From assembly GCA_040384625.1 (NCBI GenBank), contig JAZKIW010000059.1:1-64000 (forward strand): a DNA stretch of 64,000 nt. The letters are read 5' to 3'. Below, in pieces: positions 1 through 7,303 of the stretch. The translations under genes and the position numbers were made by a program. The DNA comes from CADEEN01 sp040384625 (GTDB lineage: Bacteria > Pseudomonadota > Gammaproteobacteria > Burkholderiales > Burkholderiaceae_C). The notes below the pieces were generated by a model that worked only from the letters and a program-made list of their open reading frames with translations, did not search any database and was not told the DNA's origin. Numbering within the stretch: position 1 is the first letter of the stretch; each line of letters begins with the position of its first letter.

Positions 1-294
1 GCCGACGAAGGCCGGCATGATCGCGCCGAACACCATGATCAGGCCGTGCATGGTCGTGAACTGGTTGAACAGCTCGGGGTTCACGAATTGAAGGCCGGGC
101 TGGAACAGCTCGAGGCGGATGCCCAGGGCCAGCACGCCGCCGATCATGAACATCGTGAAGCTGAACAACAGGTACATCGTGCCGATGTCCTTGTGGTTCG
201 TCGCGAACACCCAGCGCCGCCAGCCCGTGGGGGCATGGTGGTGGTGGTCGTCATGGCCGTGTTCGTGGCCGTGGTGGTCGAGAACTGCGCTCAT
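1..294 (-). CDS. ctaD: Cytochrome c oxidase subunit I, N-terminal part (runs off the window)
   Basis: This is the first 98 codons of the heme-copper oxidase catalytic subunit, which reduces O2 in the inner membrane; the rest lies beyond base 1. The start ATG is the complement of 292-294. The conserved opening W-R-R-W-V-F-A-T-N-H-K-D-I-G and the first transmembrane helix, followed by T-T-M-H-G with its conserved heme-ligand region, identify it. The first 20 residues are unusually rich in His and Asp/Glu (ten His in residues 7-20). It lies 29 bases downstream of coxB on the same strand, as expected for a cox operon. Family assignment is secure; the role of the His-rich leader is unknown. Confidence 0.95.
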   Translation of the reverse strand, partial: MSAVLDHHGHEHGHDDHHHHAPTGWRRWVFATNHKDIGTMYLLFSFTMFMIGGVLALGIRLELFQPGLQFVNPELFNQFTTMHGLIMVFGAIMPAFVG

Positions 295-323
295 GGGCGG
301 ACCTTTTTCTTGGCGATACTGGA

Positions 324-1499
324 TTACTTGCGGGCGGCGACAACTTCGGCGGGCTGAACGATCTGCCCGGTCTTGTTGGTCCACGAATTCTTGGTGAAGG
401 TGATGACCGCCGCCAGCTCGGTGTCTGAGAGCTGCTTCCAAGCCGGCATCGTGCCGTTGTTCTGGCCGTTCAGCACCACTGCTATCTGCTTACCCTTGTC
501 TGCATCGAGCACCACGGGCGAGGCCACCAGGGCCTTGATCGGGCCGGCGCCCATGCCGCTGGCCTGGTGGCAGGCGGCGCAATTGGCGTTGTAGACCTTC
601 TCGCCGCGGGCGACCAGTTCGTCCAGCTTCCAGACCTTGGCCGGGTCATCGGCCAACGCGGCCATGGCCTTCTTCTTGCCGTCGACCCAGGCCGCATAGT
701 CGGCCTGGCTGAGCACCTTGACGTGGATCGGCATGTAGGCGTGTTCCTTGCCGCACAACTCGGCGCACTGGCCGTAGAAGTCGCCGGTCTTCTCGGCGCG
801 GAACCAGGTGTCGCGCACGAAGCCCGGGATCGCGTCCTGCTTGATGCCGAAGGCTGGCACCATGAAGGCGTGGATCACGTCGTTGGCGGTGAGCACGATG
901 CGGACCTTCTTGTCCACCGGCACCACCAGCGGGTTGTCGACCTTGAGCAGGTAGTCGTCGGTCGGCGCGGGCTTGCCGCTGTCGCTCATCTCGCGGTGGC
1001 TGGCGTCGAGCGTGGAGAGGAAGGCGATGCCCTCACCCTCGCCCTTCAAGTAGTCATAGCCCCACTTCCACTGGTAGCCGGTGGCCTTGATCGTCAGGTC
1101 GGCATTGGTGGTGTCCTTCATCGCCACCACCACCTTGGTCGCCGGCAAGGCCATGAAGATGACGATGATGAAGGGCACCACGGTCCAGGCGATCTCGACG
1201 CCCACACTCTCATGGAAGTTGGCCGGCTTGGCGCCCAGCGACTTACGGTGCTTGAGGATCGAATAGAACATCACGCCGAACACGGCGATGAAGATCACCA
1301 CGCAGATGATCATGATGTAGTAATGCAGCCACTGCTGGTCAGCCGCGATCTTGGTCACCGGCGGGTGCAAGTCGAGCTGGTTCACCGCCGGGCCGCCGGG
1401 CAGGTTGTTGACGGCCAGCGCGGCCGACGTGGACAGGGAGGCCCCCAACAACAGGCTGGCCTGGGCGACACGTTGGCAGAGCGAGGCAAGGTGGGTCAT
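324..1499 (-). CDS. coxB: Cytochrome c oxidase subunit II with fused cytochrome c domain
   Basis: A 391-residue subunit II that takes electrons from cytochrome c through the CuA centre. Residues 1-29 form a signal peptide, and two membrane helices lie at about 57-80 and 103-120. The CuA ligands are visible as H210, C245, C249, H253 and M256. A C-terminal mono-heme cytochrome c domain carries C-A-A-C-H at 307-311, so this is a caa3-type fusion. An in-frame reading extends far upstream, but the signal peptide fixes the start at the ATG complementary to 1497-1499. It sits between a DUF2244 gene (5 bases upstream) and ctaD, consistent with one transcript. Confidence 0.96.
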   Translation of the reverse strand: MTHLASLCQRVAQASLLLGASLSTSAALAVNNLPGGPAVNQLDLHPPVTKIAADQQWLHYYIMIICVVIFIAVFGVMFYSILKHRKSLGAKPANFHESVGVEIAWTVVPFIIVIFMALPATKVVVAMKDTTNADLTIKATGYQWKWGYDYLKGEGEGIAFLSTLDASHREMSDSGKPAPTDDYLLKVDNPLVVPVDKKVRIVLTANDVIHAFMVPAFGIKQDAIPGFVRDTWFRAEKTGDFYGQCAELCGKEHAYMPIHVKVLSQADYAAWVDGKKKAMAALADDPAKVWKLDELVARGEKVYNANCAACHQASGMGAGPIKALVASPVVLDADKGKQIAVVLNGQNNGTMPAWKQLSDTELAAVITFTKNSWTNKTGQIVQPAEVVAARK

Positions 1500-1504
1500 C
1501 GTCG

Positions 1505-2098
1505 TCACTTCGGTTCTTGATTTGATGAGGTATTGGATCCGGCGTCGGGCAGCGCGGCGCAGTTGGCCCGCAGCGCCGCGCGCAATTCCTGGGCCAGCGG
1601 CGTGCGCATCTCCGGGCGCAGGTAGCGGCCGACGAAGGATTGGCGACCATCGCCGGACAACTCGACCAGGGAGCCTTCGCCGTGGCGCGGCTCGACGCGC
1701 ACCCAGGCGGCGCGGTACTGCGTGCGCTCGGTCTGCTGCCCGCGTTGGTGCTCGACGCGCAGCGCTCCGTCGGCCAGCGTGATGCGCTCCTGGTCGGCGG
1801 CGTGGCGCGCATAGACCAGCAAGGCCGCGCCCACCAGCAACAACTCGATCGCGGCAAAAGCCAGTACGGGCGAAGCCCCGTGCCAGGTGAAAGCCAGGGC
1901 GATCGTCAGCGACACCGTGCACAGAGCCAGATAGGTGCCGAACAACTGGGCCGGCGTGATCGAGCAATTGCGCTTGAGCACCCACTGCAGGCCGACTGCA
2001 CCGTCGTCCAGCGCCTTGGCAAAGCGCCATGCCACGGCCCCGGCGGCGGCGTTCGCATGCGGCGTGGGCCAGGGGCGTGGGGCGGTTGCGGCGGTCAT
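1505..2098 (-). CDS. DUF2244-family membrane protein of the cox operon
   Basis: A 197-residue protein with two adjacent hydrophobic segments (about residues 45-85) followed by a soluble C-terminal domain, the layout of the DUF2244 family, whose biochemical role is not known to me. It ends five bases before coxB on the same strand, so a role in cytochrome oxidase assembly is a reasonable guess from context only. I chose the ATG complementary to 2096-2098; an earlier in-frame start at 2167 would add a basic leader with no family support. Confidence 0.75.
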   Translation of the reverse strand: MTAATAPRPWPTPHANAAAGAVAWRFAKALDDGAVGLQWVLKRNCSITPAQLFGTYLALCTVSLTIALAFTWHGASPVLAFAAIELLLVGAALLVYARHAADQERITLADGALRVEHQRGQQTERTQYRAAWVRVEPRHGEGSLVELSGDGRQSFVGRYLRPEMRTPLAQELRAALRANCAALPDAGSNTSSNQEPK

Positions 2099-2204
2099 GG
2101 AAGGGGTAAGCGATGCTCGGCGAGCGCACCGGCCAGTGCATGGACGCACCGTGGGAGCGAGGGTCAACGCGGGATTTTAGCCCAGGGTCCGCGCCTCGCC
2201 GGCT

Positions 2205-3080
2205 TCAAGCACCCGCCCGCCGCCCGCTGCGCGCCATCGAGCGCAGGTCTTCGAGCGGCACGCGGGTCTCGCCGGCCAGCTTGGCGCGCGGCGGCGGGTT
2301 GAAGGCGTGACCATAGACCAACTCGAACTCGAGCCCGATGCGCCCGTCGCTCGTCGCACGCTCGCGCAGCGCATCGAGCAGGCGCGAGCGCCAGCGCGGC
2401 GTGCGCAGGCCGGCGAATCGCGCCGGGTCGGCATTCGCCCCGAGCGTGCGCAGCTCTTGCAGCAAGGCCTCGGGCGTGGCCCAGGTCAGGGTCAGGCGCT
2501 CCTGGTCCATCACCGGATCGGCAAAGCCGGCCGCCACCAGCATGTCGCCCAGGTCGTGCATGTCGGTGAACGCCGCATGCGCGCTGCCCCAGCCGGCGTC
2601 GCGGTACAGCGCACGCAAGACGGCCAAGGTGTCGGGACCGAGGGTCGAGAACATCAGGAAGCCGTCGACCGCCAGTGCACGACGCCAGTGCTGCATCAGG
2701 GCGGCCGGGTCGGGCACGGCGTGCAGCATCATGTTCGCCCACAGCAACTGTCCGGCATTGGGGGGCAAGGCCGACGCGTCGATCACCGGCGCCCCGCGCC
2801 GCCAGTGGCGCACCGACCACCAGGGCGCACTCTCCTGCGCAGGGGCCGAGGTCTCGACGCGCAGCACCCGGGCCTTGGGGTAGGCCTGGGCCAGCACGGC
2901 CTGGCTGGCGCCGGCATGGGCCCACCAGTCGATGACCGTCTCGGGCTGTAGGCGGATCACCGGCAGGCGTTCGGCCATGCGCCGCGCCACTTCGGCGTGC
3001 AGCCAGGGCGCGGCGCCGGCGCGCGCCTGCCGGTCTCGCAGCCTCTTCAGGGCCTGAACGTCGATCGACCGCAGCGACAT
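2205..3080 (-). CDS. bioC: BioC-like SAM-dependent methyltransferase
   Basis: A 291-residue class I methyltransferase resembling the malonyl-ACP O-methyltransferase BioC, which starts pimelate synthesis for biotin. Visible features are a degenerate nucleotide-binding region around residues 48-75, the L-L-W-A-N-M-M-L-H segment typical of BioC motif II, G-F-L-M-F-S-T-L-G-P, and the C-terminal F-E-L-V-Y-G-H-A-F shared by beta-proteobacterial BioC homologues. No other bio gene is in the window, so the substrate is inferred from similarity. It is divergent from the wrecked comF and trmL. Confidence 0.72.
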   Translation of the reverse strand: MSLRSIDVQALKRLRDRQARAGAAPWLHAEVARRMAERLPVIRLQPETVIDWWAHAGASQAVLAQAYPKARVLRVETSAPAQESAPWWSVRHWRRGAPVIDASALPPNAGQLLWANMMLHAVPDPAALMQHWRRALAVDGFLMFSTLGPDTLAVLRALYRDAGWGSAHAAFTDMHDLGDMLVAAGFADPVMDQERLTLTWATPEALLQELRTLGANADPARFAGLRTPRWRSRLLDALRERATSDGRIGLEFELVYGHAFNPPPRAKLAGETRVPLEDLRSMARSGRRAGA

Positions 3081-3138
3081 GCGTCAGGCGCCAGGCGCCG
3101 CGCAGGCGGAGCCGAGGGGATCAAAACGGTCACGGCTC

Positions 3139-3346
3139 ATGGCAGTGGTCGGCAGTATATTGAGCCGATGCCGCCGCCTTCGGTGCCGCCCCGCCTGCGC
3201 GGTGTGCCATGCCTGTGGTCGACGACGTCATGACGAGCGGGGCCACCGCCGTCGAAGCGGCGCGCGTGTTGCTGGCCGGCGGCGCCAGCGAAGTCCAAGT
3301 GTGGGTCGTCGCGCGCACGCCGGCGCCACAGGACGCCCGACAATGA
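3139..3346 (+). pseudogene. comF: comF remnant (internal deletion plus frameshift)
   Basis: Bases 3209-3346 encode 45 residues that match only the end of ComF-type phosphoribosyltransferases: V-V-D-D-V-M-T-S-G-A-T-A is the PRPP-binding loop, followed by the usual helix and V-W-V-V-A-R-T-P. Just upstream, in another frame (about 3139-3226), the reading C-A-V-C-H-A-C resembles the ComF N-terminal zinc-finger cysteines. A normal ComF has over 200 residues, so most of the gene seems to have been lost by an internal deletion that joined the two ends out of frame. Relatives commonly carry comF between bioC and trmL. The C-terminal piece is well supported; the N-terminal piece is inference. Confidence 0.65.
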
Positions 3347-3350
3347 AGCC

Positions 3351-3821
3351 ATGTTCAACATCGTCCTGGTGCAGCCGGAGATCCCGCCCAACACCGGCAA
3401 CGTGATCCGGCTGGCGGCCAACACGGGCTGCCAGCTGCACCTGATCGAGCCGCTGGGCTTTTCGATGGACGACAAGCTGCTCCAGCGCGCCGGCCTGGAC
3501 TATCACGAGCACGCCAGCCTGCGCCGCTACGCGTCGTGGGCGGCATTTGTCGACAGCGAGCGGCCCGACCCGGCACGCGTCTTCGCCTTCACCACGCGCG
3601 CCAGCCGTGGCTTTGCCGACGTTTCGTGGCAGCGTGACGACTGGCTGGTATTCGGCAGCGAGACGGCCGGCCTGCCGCCCGCGCTGCGCGACGCCTTCAC
3701 CGCCGCACAGCGCCTGCGCCTGCCGATGCGCGCCGGCCAGCGCAGTCTGAACCTCAGCAACGCGGTGGCAGTGGCGGTGTTCGAAGCCTGGCGGCAGTGC
3801 GACTACGAGGGCGGCGCATAG
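3351..3821 (+). CDS. trmL: tRNA (cytidine/uridine-34-2'-O)-methyltransferase
   Basis: A 156-residue SPOUT-class enzyme that 2'-O-methylates the wobble base of certain leucine tRNAs. The length equals that of E. coli TrmL. The family motifs are present: N-T-G-N near residues 14-17, F-G-S-E-T-A-G-L-P at 101-109 and S-L-N-L-S-N-A at 132-138, which form the trefoil knot that binds SAM. It starts five bases after the comF remnant and is convergent with gpsA; the two stop codons abut at 3821/3822. Confidence 0.95.
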   Translation: MFNIVLVQPEIPPNTGNVIRLAANTGCQLHLIEPLGFSMDDKLLQRAGLDYHEHASLRRYASWAAFVDSERPDPARVFAFTTRASRGFADVSWQRDDWLVFGSETAGLPPALRDAFTAAQRLRLPMRAGQRSLNLSNAVAVAVFEAWRQCDYEGGA

Positions 3822-4829
3822 TCAGGCTTCGGCGCGTGGGCCGCGCCCCATCAGGCCACGCACCGCGTCCGGCACGCTCAAGCGGCCTGCGAGCAGCGCC
3901 ACCACGGCCTCGGTGATCGGCATCTCGACGCCGGCGGCACGTGCTCGCGCCAGCACCACCGGCGCACTGGGCACCCCTTCGGCCACATGGCCAAGTTCGG
4001 CCAGCACCGCGGCCAGCGGCCGTCCCGCGGCCAAGCCCAGGCCAACCTTGCGGTTGCGCGACAGATCGCCGGTGGCGGTGAGGACCAGATCGCCCAGGCC
4101 CGACAAGCCCATGAAGGTCTCGGGCCGCGCGCCGAGTGCAACGCCCAGGCGCGTCATCTCGGCCAGGCCGCGTGTGATCAAGGCAGCGCGGGCGTTGAGC
4201 CCAGGCATGCCGGCGATGCCGGCGCCGAGCGTGGCCAAACCGTCGCACAGGCCGGTGGCGATCGCCATCACATTCTTCACGGCGCCGCCCACCTCGACCC
4301 CCACCGCATCGGCGCTGGTATAGACACGCAGCGACTCGGTGTGGAAGACCTCGGCCGCGGCTTCGCGCAGGGCCTCGTCGGCACTGGCCGCCACCAGCGC
4401 AGTCGCTTGCCCGCGCGCAACCTCTTCGGCAAAGCTCGGCCCCGACAGCACACCCGAGTGCGCGTGCGGACGCATGGCCTGGGCGATCTCGTGACCCAGC
4501 AGGCCGCTGCCGGCCTCCAAGCCCTTGCACAGCCAGAGCACGCGTGCATCGTCGGGCACCGCCGCCAGCATCGGGCGCAGGCCCGACATCGGCGTGGCGA
4601 TGATCACCAGGCCACGGGCGGCGTGCGCCAGCGCCGCGCCCAGATCGTCGTCGACGACGAGTGCCGCCGGCAGCTCGATGCCGGGCAGGTAGCGCTGGTT
4701 CGAGCGCGCGCTGCGCAAGGCGCCCGCATGCGCCGCTTCACGCGTCCACAGGTGCACCGCATGGCGCGGCGCGGCCTGCACCGCCAGGGCGGTGCCCCAG
4801 GCGCCAGCGCCGACGAAGGTGACGTTCAT
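3822..4829 (-). CDS. gpsA: Glycerol-3-phosphate dehydrogenase [NAD(P)+]
   Basis: A 335-residue cytosolic enzyme that reduces dihydroxyacetone phosphate to sn-glycerol-3-phosphate for phospholipid synthesis. The N-terminal dinucleotide fold begins with G-A-G-A-W-G at residues 7-12. Other family motifs are W-L-C-K-G-L-E, S-G-P-S-F-A-E-E and G-A-V-K-N-V-M-A-I, which holds the catalytic lysine. Length is normal. It follows secB by 19 bases on the same strand; secB-gpsA adjacency is common in Proteobacteria. Confidence 0.96.
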   Translation of the reverse strand: MNVTFVGAGAWGTALAVQAAPRHAVHLWTREAAHAGALRSARSNQRYLPGIELPAALVVDDDLGAALAHAARGLVIIATPMSGLRPMLAAVPDDARVLWLCKGLEAGSGLLGHEIAQAMRPHAHSGVLSGPSFAEEVARGQATALVAASADEALREAAAEVFHTESLRVYTSADAVGVEVGGAVKNVMAIATGLCDGLATLGAGIAGMPGLNARAALITRGLAEMTRLGVALGARPETFMGLSGLGDLVLTATGDLSRNRKVGLGLAAGRPLAAVLAELGHVAEGVPSAPVVLARARAAGVEMPITEAVVALLAGRLSVPDAVRGLMGRGPRAEA

Positions 4830-4848
4830 GCGAACGCCGGCGCAGGCT

Positions 4849-5358
4849 TCAGTTCAGGATGATGCGCGACGGCTCTTCGCCGCTCGCGCCGCTGCCGCTG
4901 CCGCTGCCGTTCCCCTGCTGCGCCGCCAGTTGCTGCTGCTGGGCCTCGAACATGGCCTGGAAGTTGACTTCCGACAGCAGCACCGGCGGGAAGCCGGCAC
5001 GCGTGCAGACGTCCGACACGATCGCGCGCAGGTAGGGATAGACCATGCCCGGGCAGGCGATGCCGAGGATGGCCTGCATCTGCTCGTTGGGCAGGTTGCG
5101 GATCTCGAAGATGCCGGCTTGCTTGGCCTCGATCAGGAACAGGGTGCGCTCTTGCACCTTGGTCGTCACCGTGGCGGTGACGCAGACCTCGTAGATGCCT
5201 TCGGCCACCGTCTCGGCCGAGATGCCGAGGTTGATGTCGACCTGCGGCTGTTGCTGCTCGAGCAGGATGGCCGGCGAGTTGGGCTGCTCCAGCGACAAGT
5301 CCTTCAGGTACATGCGCTGGATGTTGAAAACGGGAGTGGTTTCTTGCGGCTCGGCCAT
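4849..5358 (-). CDS. secB: Protein-export chaperone SecB
   Basis: A 169-residue cytosolic chaperone that holds presecretory proteins unfolded and hands them to SecA. The conserved opening F-N-I-Q-R-M-Y-L-K-D-L-S, the P-N-S-P block and the C-P-G-M-V-Y-P-Y-L-R motif are all present. The tail is a Gly/Ser-rich stretch before the final residues. An upstream in-frame reading runs back across grxC, but the homologous start is the ATG complementary to 5356-5358. A terminator-like hairpin lies between grxC and this start, so secB-gpsA probably has its own promoter there. Confidence 0.96.
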   Translation of the reverse strand: MAEPQETTPVFNIQRMYLKDLSLEQPNSPAILLEQQQPQVDINLGISAETVAEGIYEVCVTATVTTKVQERTLFLIEAKQAGIFEIRNLPNEQMQAILGIACPGMVYPYLRAIVSDVCTRAGFPPVLLSEVNFQAMFEAQQQQLAAQQGNGSGSGSGASGEEPSRIILN

Positions 5359-5373
5359 GATGGGGGTTCCAAT

Positions 5374-5400
5374 GAAACAAACCCGCAGCACTTGCGGGTT
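5374..5400 (-). terminator. Rho-independent-type terminator between grxC and secB
   Basis: On the minus strand a perfect 8-bp stem (AACCCGCA / TGCGGGTT) with a 5-base loop is followed by TGTTTC. It lies downstream of the rhodanese and grxC genes and just before secB. It would end transcription from grxC and separate it from secB-gpsA. Confidence 0.6.
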
Positions 5401-5435
5401 GGTGGGCGAATTATCGCGCAGGCGGCTGGGTGGAC

Positions 5436-5699
5436 TCAGGCGGCAGGCGCCAGCAGCGGCAGCAGGCCGCCGCGCCGGTCCAGCGCCAACAGGTCGTCGC
5501 AGCCGCCGACATGGCGGTCGCCGATGAAGATCTGCGGCACCGTGCGGCGGCCGGTCAACGCGACCATCTTCGCGCGCTCGCCCGGCACGAGATCGACCCG
5601 CACCTCGTCGATCGCCTCGACCCCGCGCTGCAGCAGCAGGGCCTTGGCGCGTTGGCAAAAGGGGCACACCTGGGTGGTGTACATGAGGACCTTGTTCAT
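5436..5699 (-). CDS. grxC: Glutaredoxin 3
   Basis: An 87-residue dithiol glutaredoxin that reduces disulfides using glutathione. The active site C-P-F-C is at residues 12-15, with the cis-proline T-V-P-Q-I-F-I and the G-G-C-D-D glutathione-binding motif following. The start is the ATG complementary to 5697-5699; the longer reading upstream adds a segment with no counterpart in the family. It lies between the rhodanese gene and secB, all on the minus strand. Confidence 0.95.
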   Translation of the reverse strand: MNKVLMYTTQVCPFCQRAKALLLQRGVEAIDEVRVDLVPGERAKMVALTGRRTVPQIFIGDRHVGGCDDLLALDRRGGLLPLLAPAA

Positions 5700-5781
5700 G
5701 CAACGGCAGCGGGGCATGGCATGCCCGCCATTGTCGCGGCACTGCAAAGCCCGTGCAGGGCACGGGCCGGCCGGCAAGCCT

Positions 5782-6207
5782 TCAGGCTGCGGACTTTTCC
5801 ACGGGCAGGTTGGCTTCGCGCCAGGCCGCCAGGCCGCCGGCCAGTGCGCGCACGTTCTCGTAGCCGGCCTTCTTCAGCAGGGCCACCGCACGCGAGGAGC
5901 GGCTGCCCGTCGGGCACACCAGCACCAGGGGCAAAGCCTTGTTGCTCGGCAAGGCCTTGTTGTTGGCGCCTTCGAGCTGGCCGAAAGGCACGTTGCGCGC
6001 GCCGCCTGCATGGCCAGCGGCGTATTCGGCTGGCTCGCTGATGTCGATCAGCACCGCCTTCTCGCGGTTCAGCAATCGCACGGCTTCTGCCGCGCCAACA
6101 GCGCCCGCGCCCCCCGCACTGCCCTTGATGATCGGCCACAACAGCAGGCCGCCGGAAACCAGGGCAGCCACTATCAGGTGCCAGTTGTTCAACAGAAATG
6201 AGCTCAC
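5782..6207 (-). CDS. Membrane-anchored rhodanese-like sulfurtransferase
   Basis: A 141-residue protein with one N-terminal membrane helix (about residues 9-27) and a single rhodanese domain. The catalytic loop is C-P-T-G-S-R-S with Cys98, so sulfur transfer is possible, though the physiological donor and acceptor are unknown. In related bacteria this gene is usually followed by grxC and secB, as here, and is usually close to gpmA. Here a 2.3-kb integron-like island separates it from gpmA. Confidence 0.9.
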   Translation of the reverse strand: MSSFLLNNWHLIVAALVSGGLLLWPIIKGSAGGAGAVGAAEAVRLLNREKAVLIDISEPAEYAAGHAGGARNVPFGQLEGANNKALPSNKALPLVLVCPTGSRSSRAVALLKKAGYENVRALAGGLAAWREANLPVEKSAA

Positions 6208-6301
6208 GTCGCGCGATCAGGGGTCGGGGAGCGAATTATGCAATGTGCTCACTGGCATTTTGGCCAGACTCGCGACGGGCTGCTGGAGAGCAGCGCCACC
6301 A

Positions 6302-6490
6302 CTATTCGCGGGCTGACTCACCATAGCGCCGAGCCAGAGCGCGTCCGATGAGCCGCAAGGCAACCAGGTACAGCAGCCCCAAGGCGAAGAACAGAAGCCG
6401 GGACGAAAGAGCCTGCTCAAGCCAGGGATAGGACAGGCCAAGCAGCACAGCGCCCACAAGGTAAACGATGAACTCAATATTGCGCCTCAT
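6302..6490 (-). CDS. Cassette-encoded small membrane protein, 62 residues
   Basis: An unrecognised 62-residue protein with two hydrophobic segments (about residues 7-22 and 31-48) and a charged C-terminus. The start ATG (complement of 6488-6490) is preceded at good spacing by GGGGAG, whose first bases belong to the attC crossover site GTTGGGG. Translation signals therefore depend on the preceding cassette junction. It is the last cassette of the array, and no attC was found between its stop and the rhodanese gene, so the cassette is probably truncated. Function unknown. Confidence 0.55.
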   Translation of the reverse strand: MRRNIEFIVYLVGAVLLGLSYPWLEQALSSRLLFFALGLLYLVALRLIGRALARRYGESARE

Positions 6491-6495
6491 GCGCT

Positions 6496-6555
6496 CCCCA
6501 ACGTTGGACATGAGCGGCTGGCCGCAGGCCAGTCCGCTCGATGGAAGGGTTGGGC
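6496..6555 (-). other. attC recombination site 1 (60 bp), downstream of higBA
   Basis: Read on the minus strand the site opens with GCCCAAC (fits RYYYAAC) and closes with GTTGGGG (close to GTTRRRY). Between them are inverted arms such as GAGCGG / CCGCTC and CTGGCC / GGCCAG. It lies 17 bases after the higA stop codon, the normal position for an attC relative to its cassette gene. Confidence 0.85.
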
Positions 6556-6572
6556 GTCTCGTACACGGTTCG

Positions 6573-6887
6573 CTACTTGGCCGCGACTGCCAGCACCGCC
6601 TTCGGATTCGTGCTGGCAATGGCCAGTAGCGTTCTTGCGGCTCCGCTGGGTTGCTTGCGCCCTTGTTCCCAGCCCTGCAAGGTGCGAACCGATACGCCCA
6701 TGAGCACGGCGAATTGAGATTGAGACAGGCCGGTCTTCTTGCGAGCCTCGATCACGGGCGATGAAACCACATGGACCTGGCCTGCCTTCATTTCCCGCAC
6801 TGACTGCAGTAGCTCAGCCGCGAGGTCGCGTTTGGCTTCGTAGGCAGCCAGCTCCGCTTTGGTGAGGGGTTTACTCTTCAAGGGCAC
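6573..6887 (-). CDS. higA: HigA-like antitoxin (XRE family)
   Basis: A 104-residue DNA-binding antitoxin. The helix-turn-helix spans about residues 48-82 (T-G-L-S-Q-S-Q-F-A through V-R-T-L-Q-G-W-E-Q-G-R). It starts with GTG (complement of 6885-6887) inside the 3' end of the toxin gene, overlapping it by 17 bases, so the two are probably translationally coupled. Toxin-before-antitoxin order is the HigBA arrangement. It should neutralise the toxin and repress the operon through the palindrome at 7188-7212. Toxin-antitoxin pairs are frequent integron cassettes, where they stabilise arrays. Confidence 0.88.
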   Translation of the reverse strand: MPLKSKPLTKAELAAYEAKRDLAAELLQSVREMKAGQVHVVSSPVIEARKKTGLSQSQFAVLMGVSVRTLQGWEQGRKQPSGAARTLLAIASTNPKAVLAVAAK

Positions 6888-7182
6888 GACGAATCTCCTT
6901 CAACTTGGGTCCAGTGAGGTTGTCGGTCTTTGCCTTCGCATACAGCGTGAGCAAGACGACTTCACCCTCTGCAGTGCGAGTGAAGTAGATCACTCGCACA
7001 CCGCCCGACTTGCCCGAACCGGCTCTTCGCCAACGGACCTTCCGAATGCCGCCGGACTCGGGTACGACGTCTCCGGCAGTGGGGCGCTCAGCGATGTACG
7101 CTGCGAAGGCGCCGCGTTCTTCCTCAGTCCAGTAGAGAGGCCACTGGCGCTGGAACAACGGCGTCTCGACAACCGTGAGCAT
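6871..7182 (-). CDS. higB: HigB-like toxin (RelE/ParE superfamily mRNA interferase)
   Basis: A 103-residue protein of the RelE/HigB type, expected to cleave translated mRNA at the ribosome. Family features visible are the N-terminal V-V-E-T-P-L-F, the A-Y-I-A-E-R-P-T-A-G-D-V-V-P-E-S-G-G-I block, K-V-R-W and G-V-R-V-I-Y-F. This is the subgroup usually paired with roughly 100-residue XRE antitoxins. The start ATG is the complement of 7180-7182, directly next to the putative operator. It is the first gene of a two-gene integron cassette bounded by the attC sites at 7234-7302 and 6496-6555. Confidence 0.88.
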   Translation of the reverse strand: MLTVVETPLFQRQWPLYWTEEERGAFAAYIAERPTAGDVVPESGGIRKVRWRRAGSGKSGGVRVIYFTRTAEGEVVLLTLYAKAKTDNLTGPKLKEIRRALEE

Positions 7183-7187
7183 TGCCA

Positions 7188-7212
7188 GACTATACGCCTA
7201 AGGCGCATAGTC
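7188..7212 (-). promoter_or_regulatory. Palindromic operator of higBA
   Basis: A 25-bp inverted repeat with arms GACTATACGCC and GGCGCATAGTC, one mismatch per arm pair and a 3-base centre, located 6 bases upstream of the higB start. A dyad overlapping the promoter is the standard binding site for the antitoxin or toxin-antitoxin complex. TATAGT inside the palindrome could serve as a -10 on the minus strand. The cassette would then carry its own promoter. Confidence 0.7.
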
Positions 7213-7233
7213 GTCTCGCGCGGTCCACAAGAC

Positions 7234-7302
7234 GCCCAACGTTGGCGTTGAGCCGTGGACCGCGGCTTGCCGCGGGCCGTCGGCTCGAACAACGGGTTAG
7301 CC
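7234..7302 (-). other. attC recombination site 2 (69 bp), downstream of the 223-aa membrane protein
   Basis: On the minus strand it opens with GGCTAAC and closes with GTTGGGC, both fitting the attC core consensus. Internal arms GAGCCG / CGGCTC and CCGCGGC / GCCGCGG form the expected bulged hairpin. The upstream ORF stop is one base away. Confidence 0.88.
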
Positions 7303-7303
7303 G

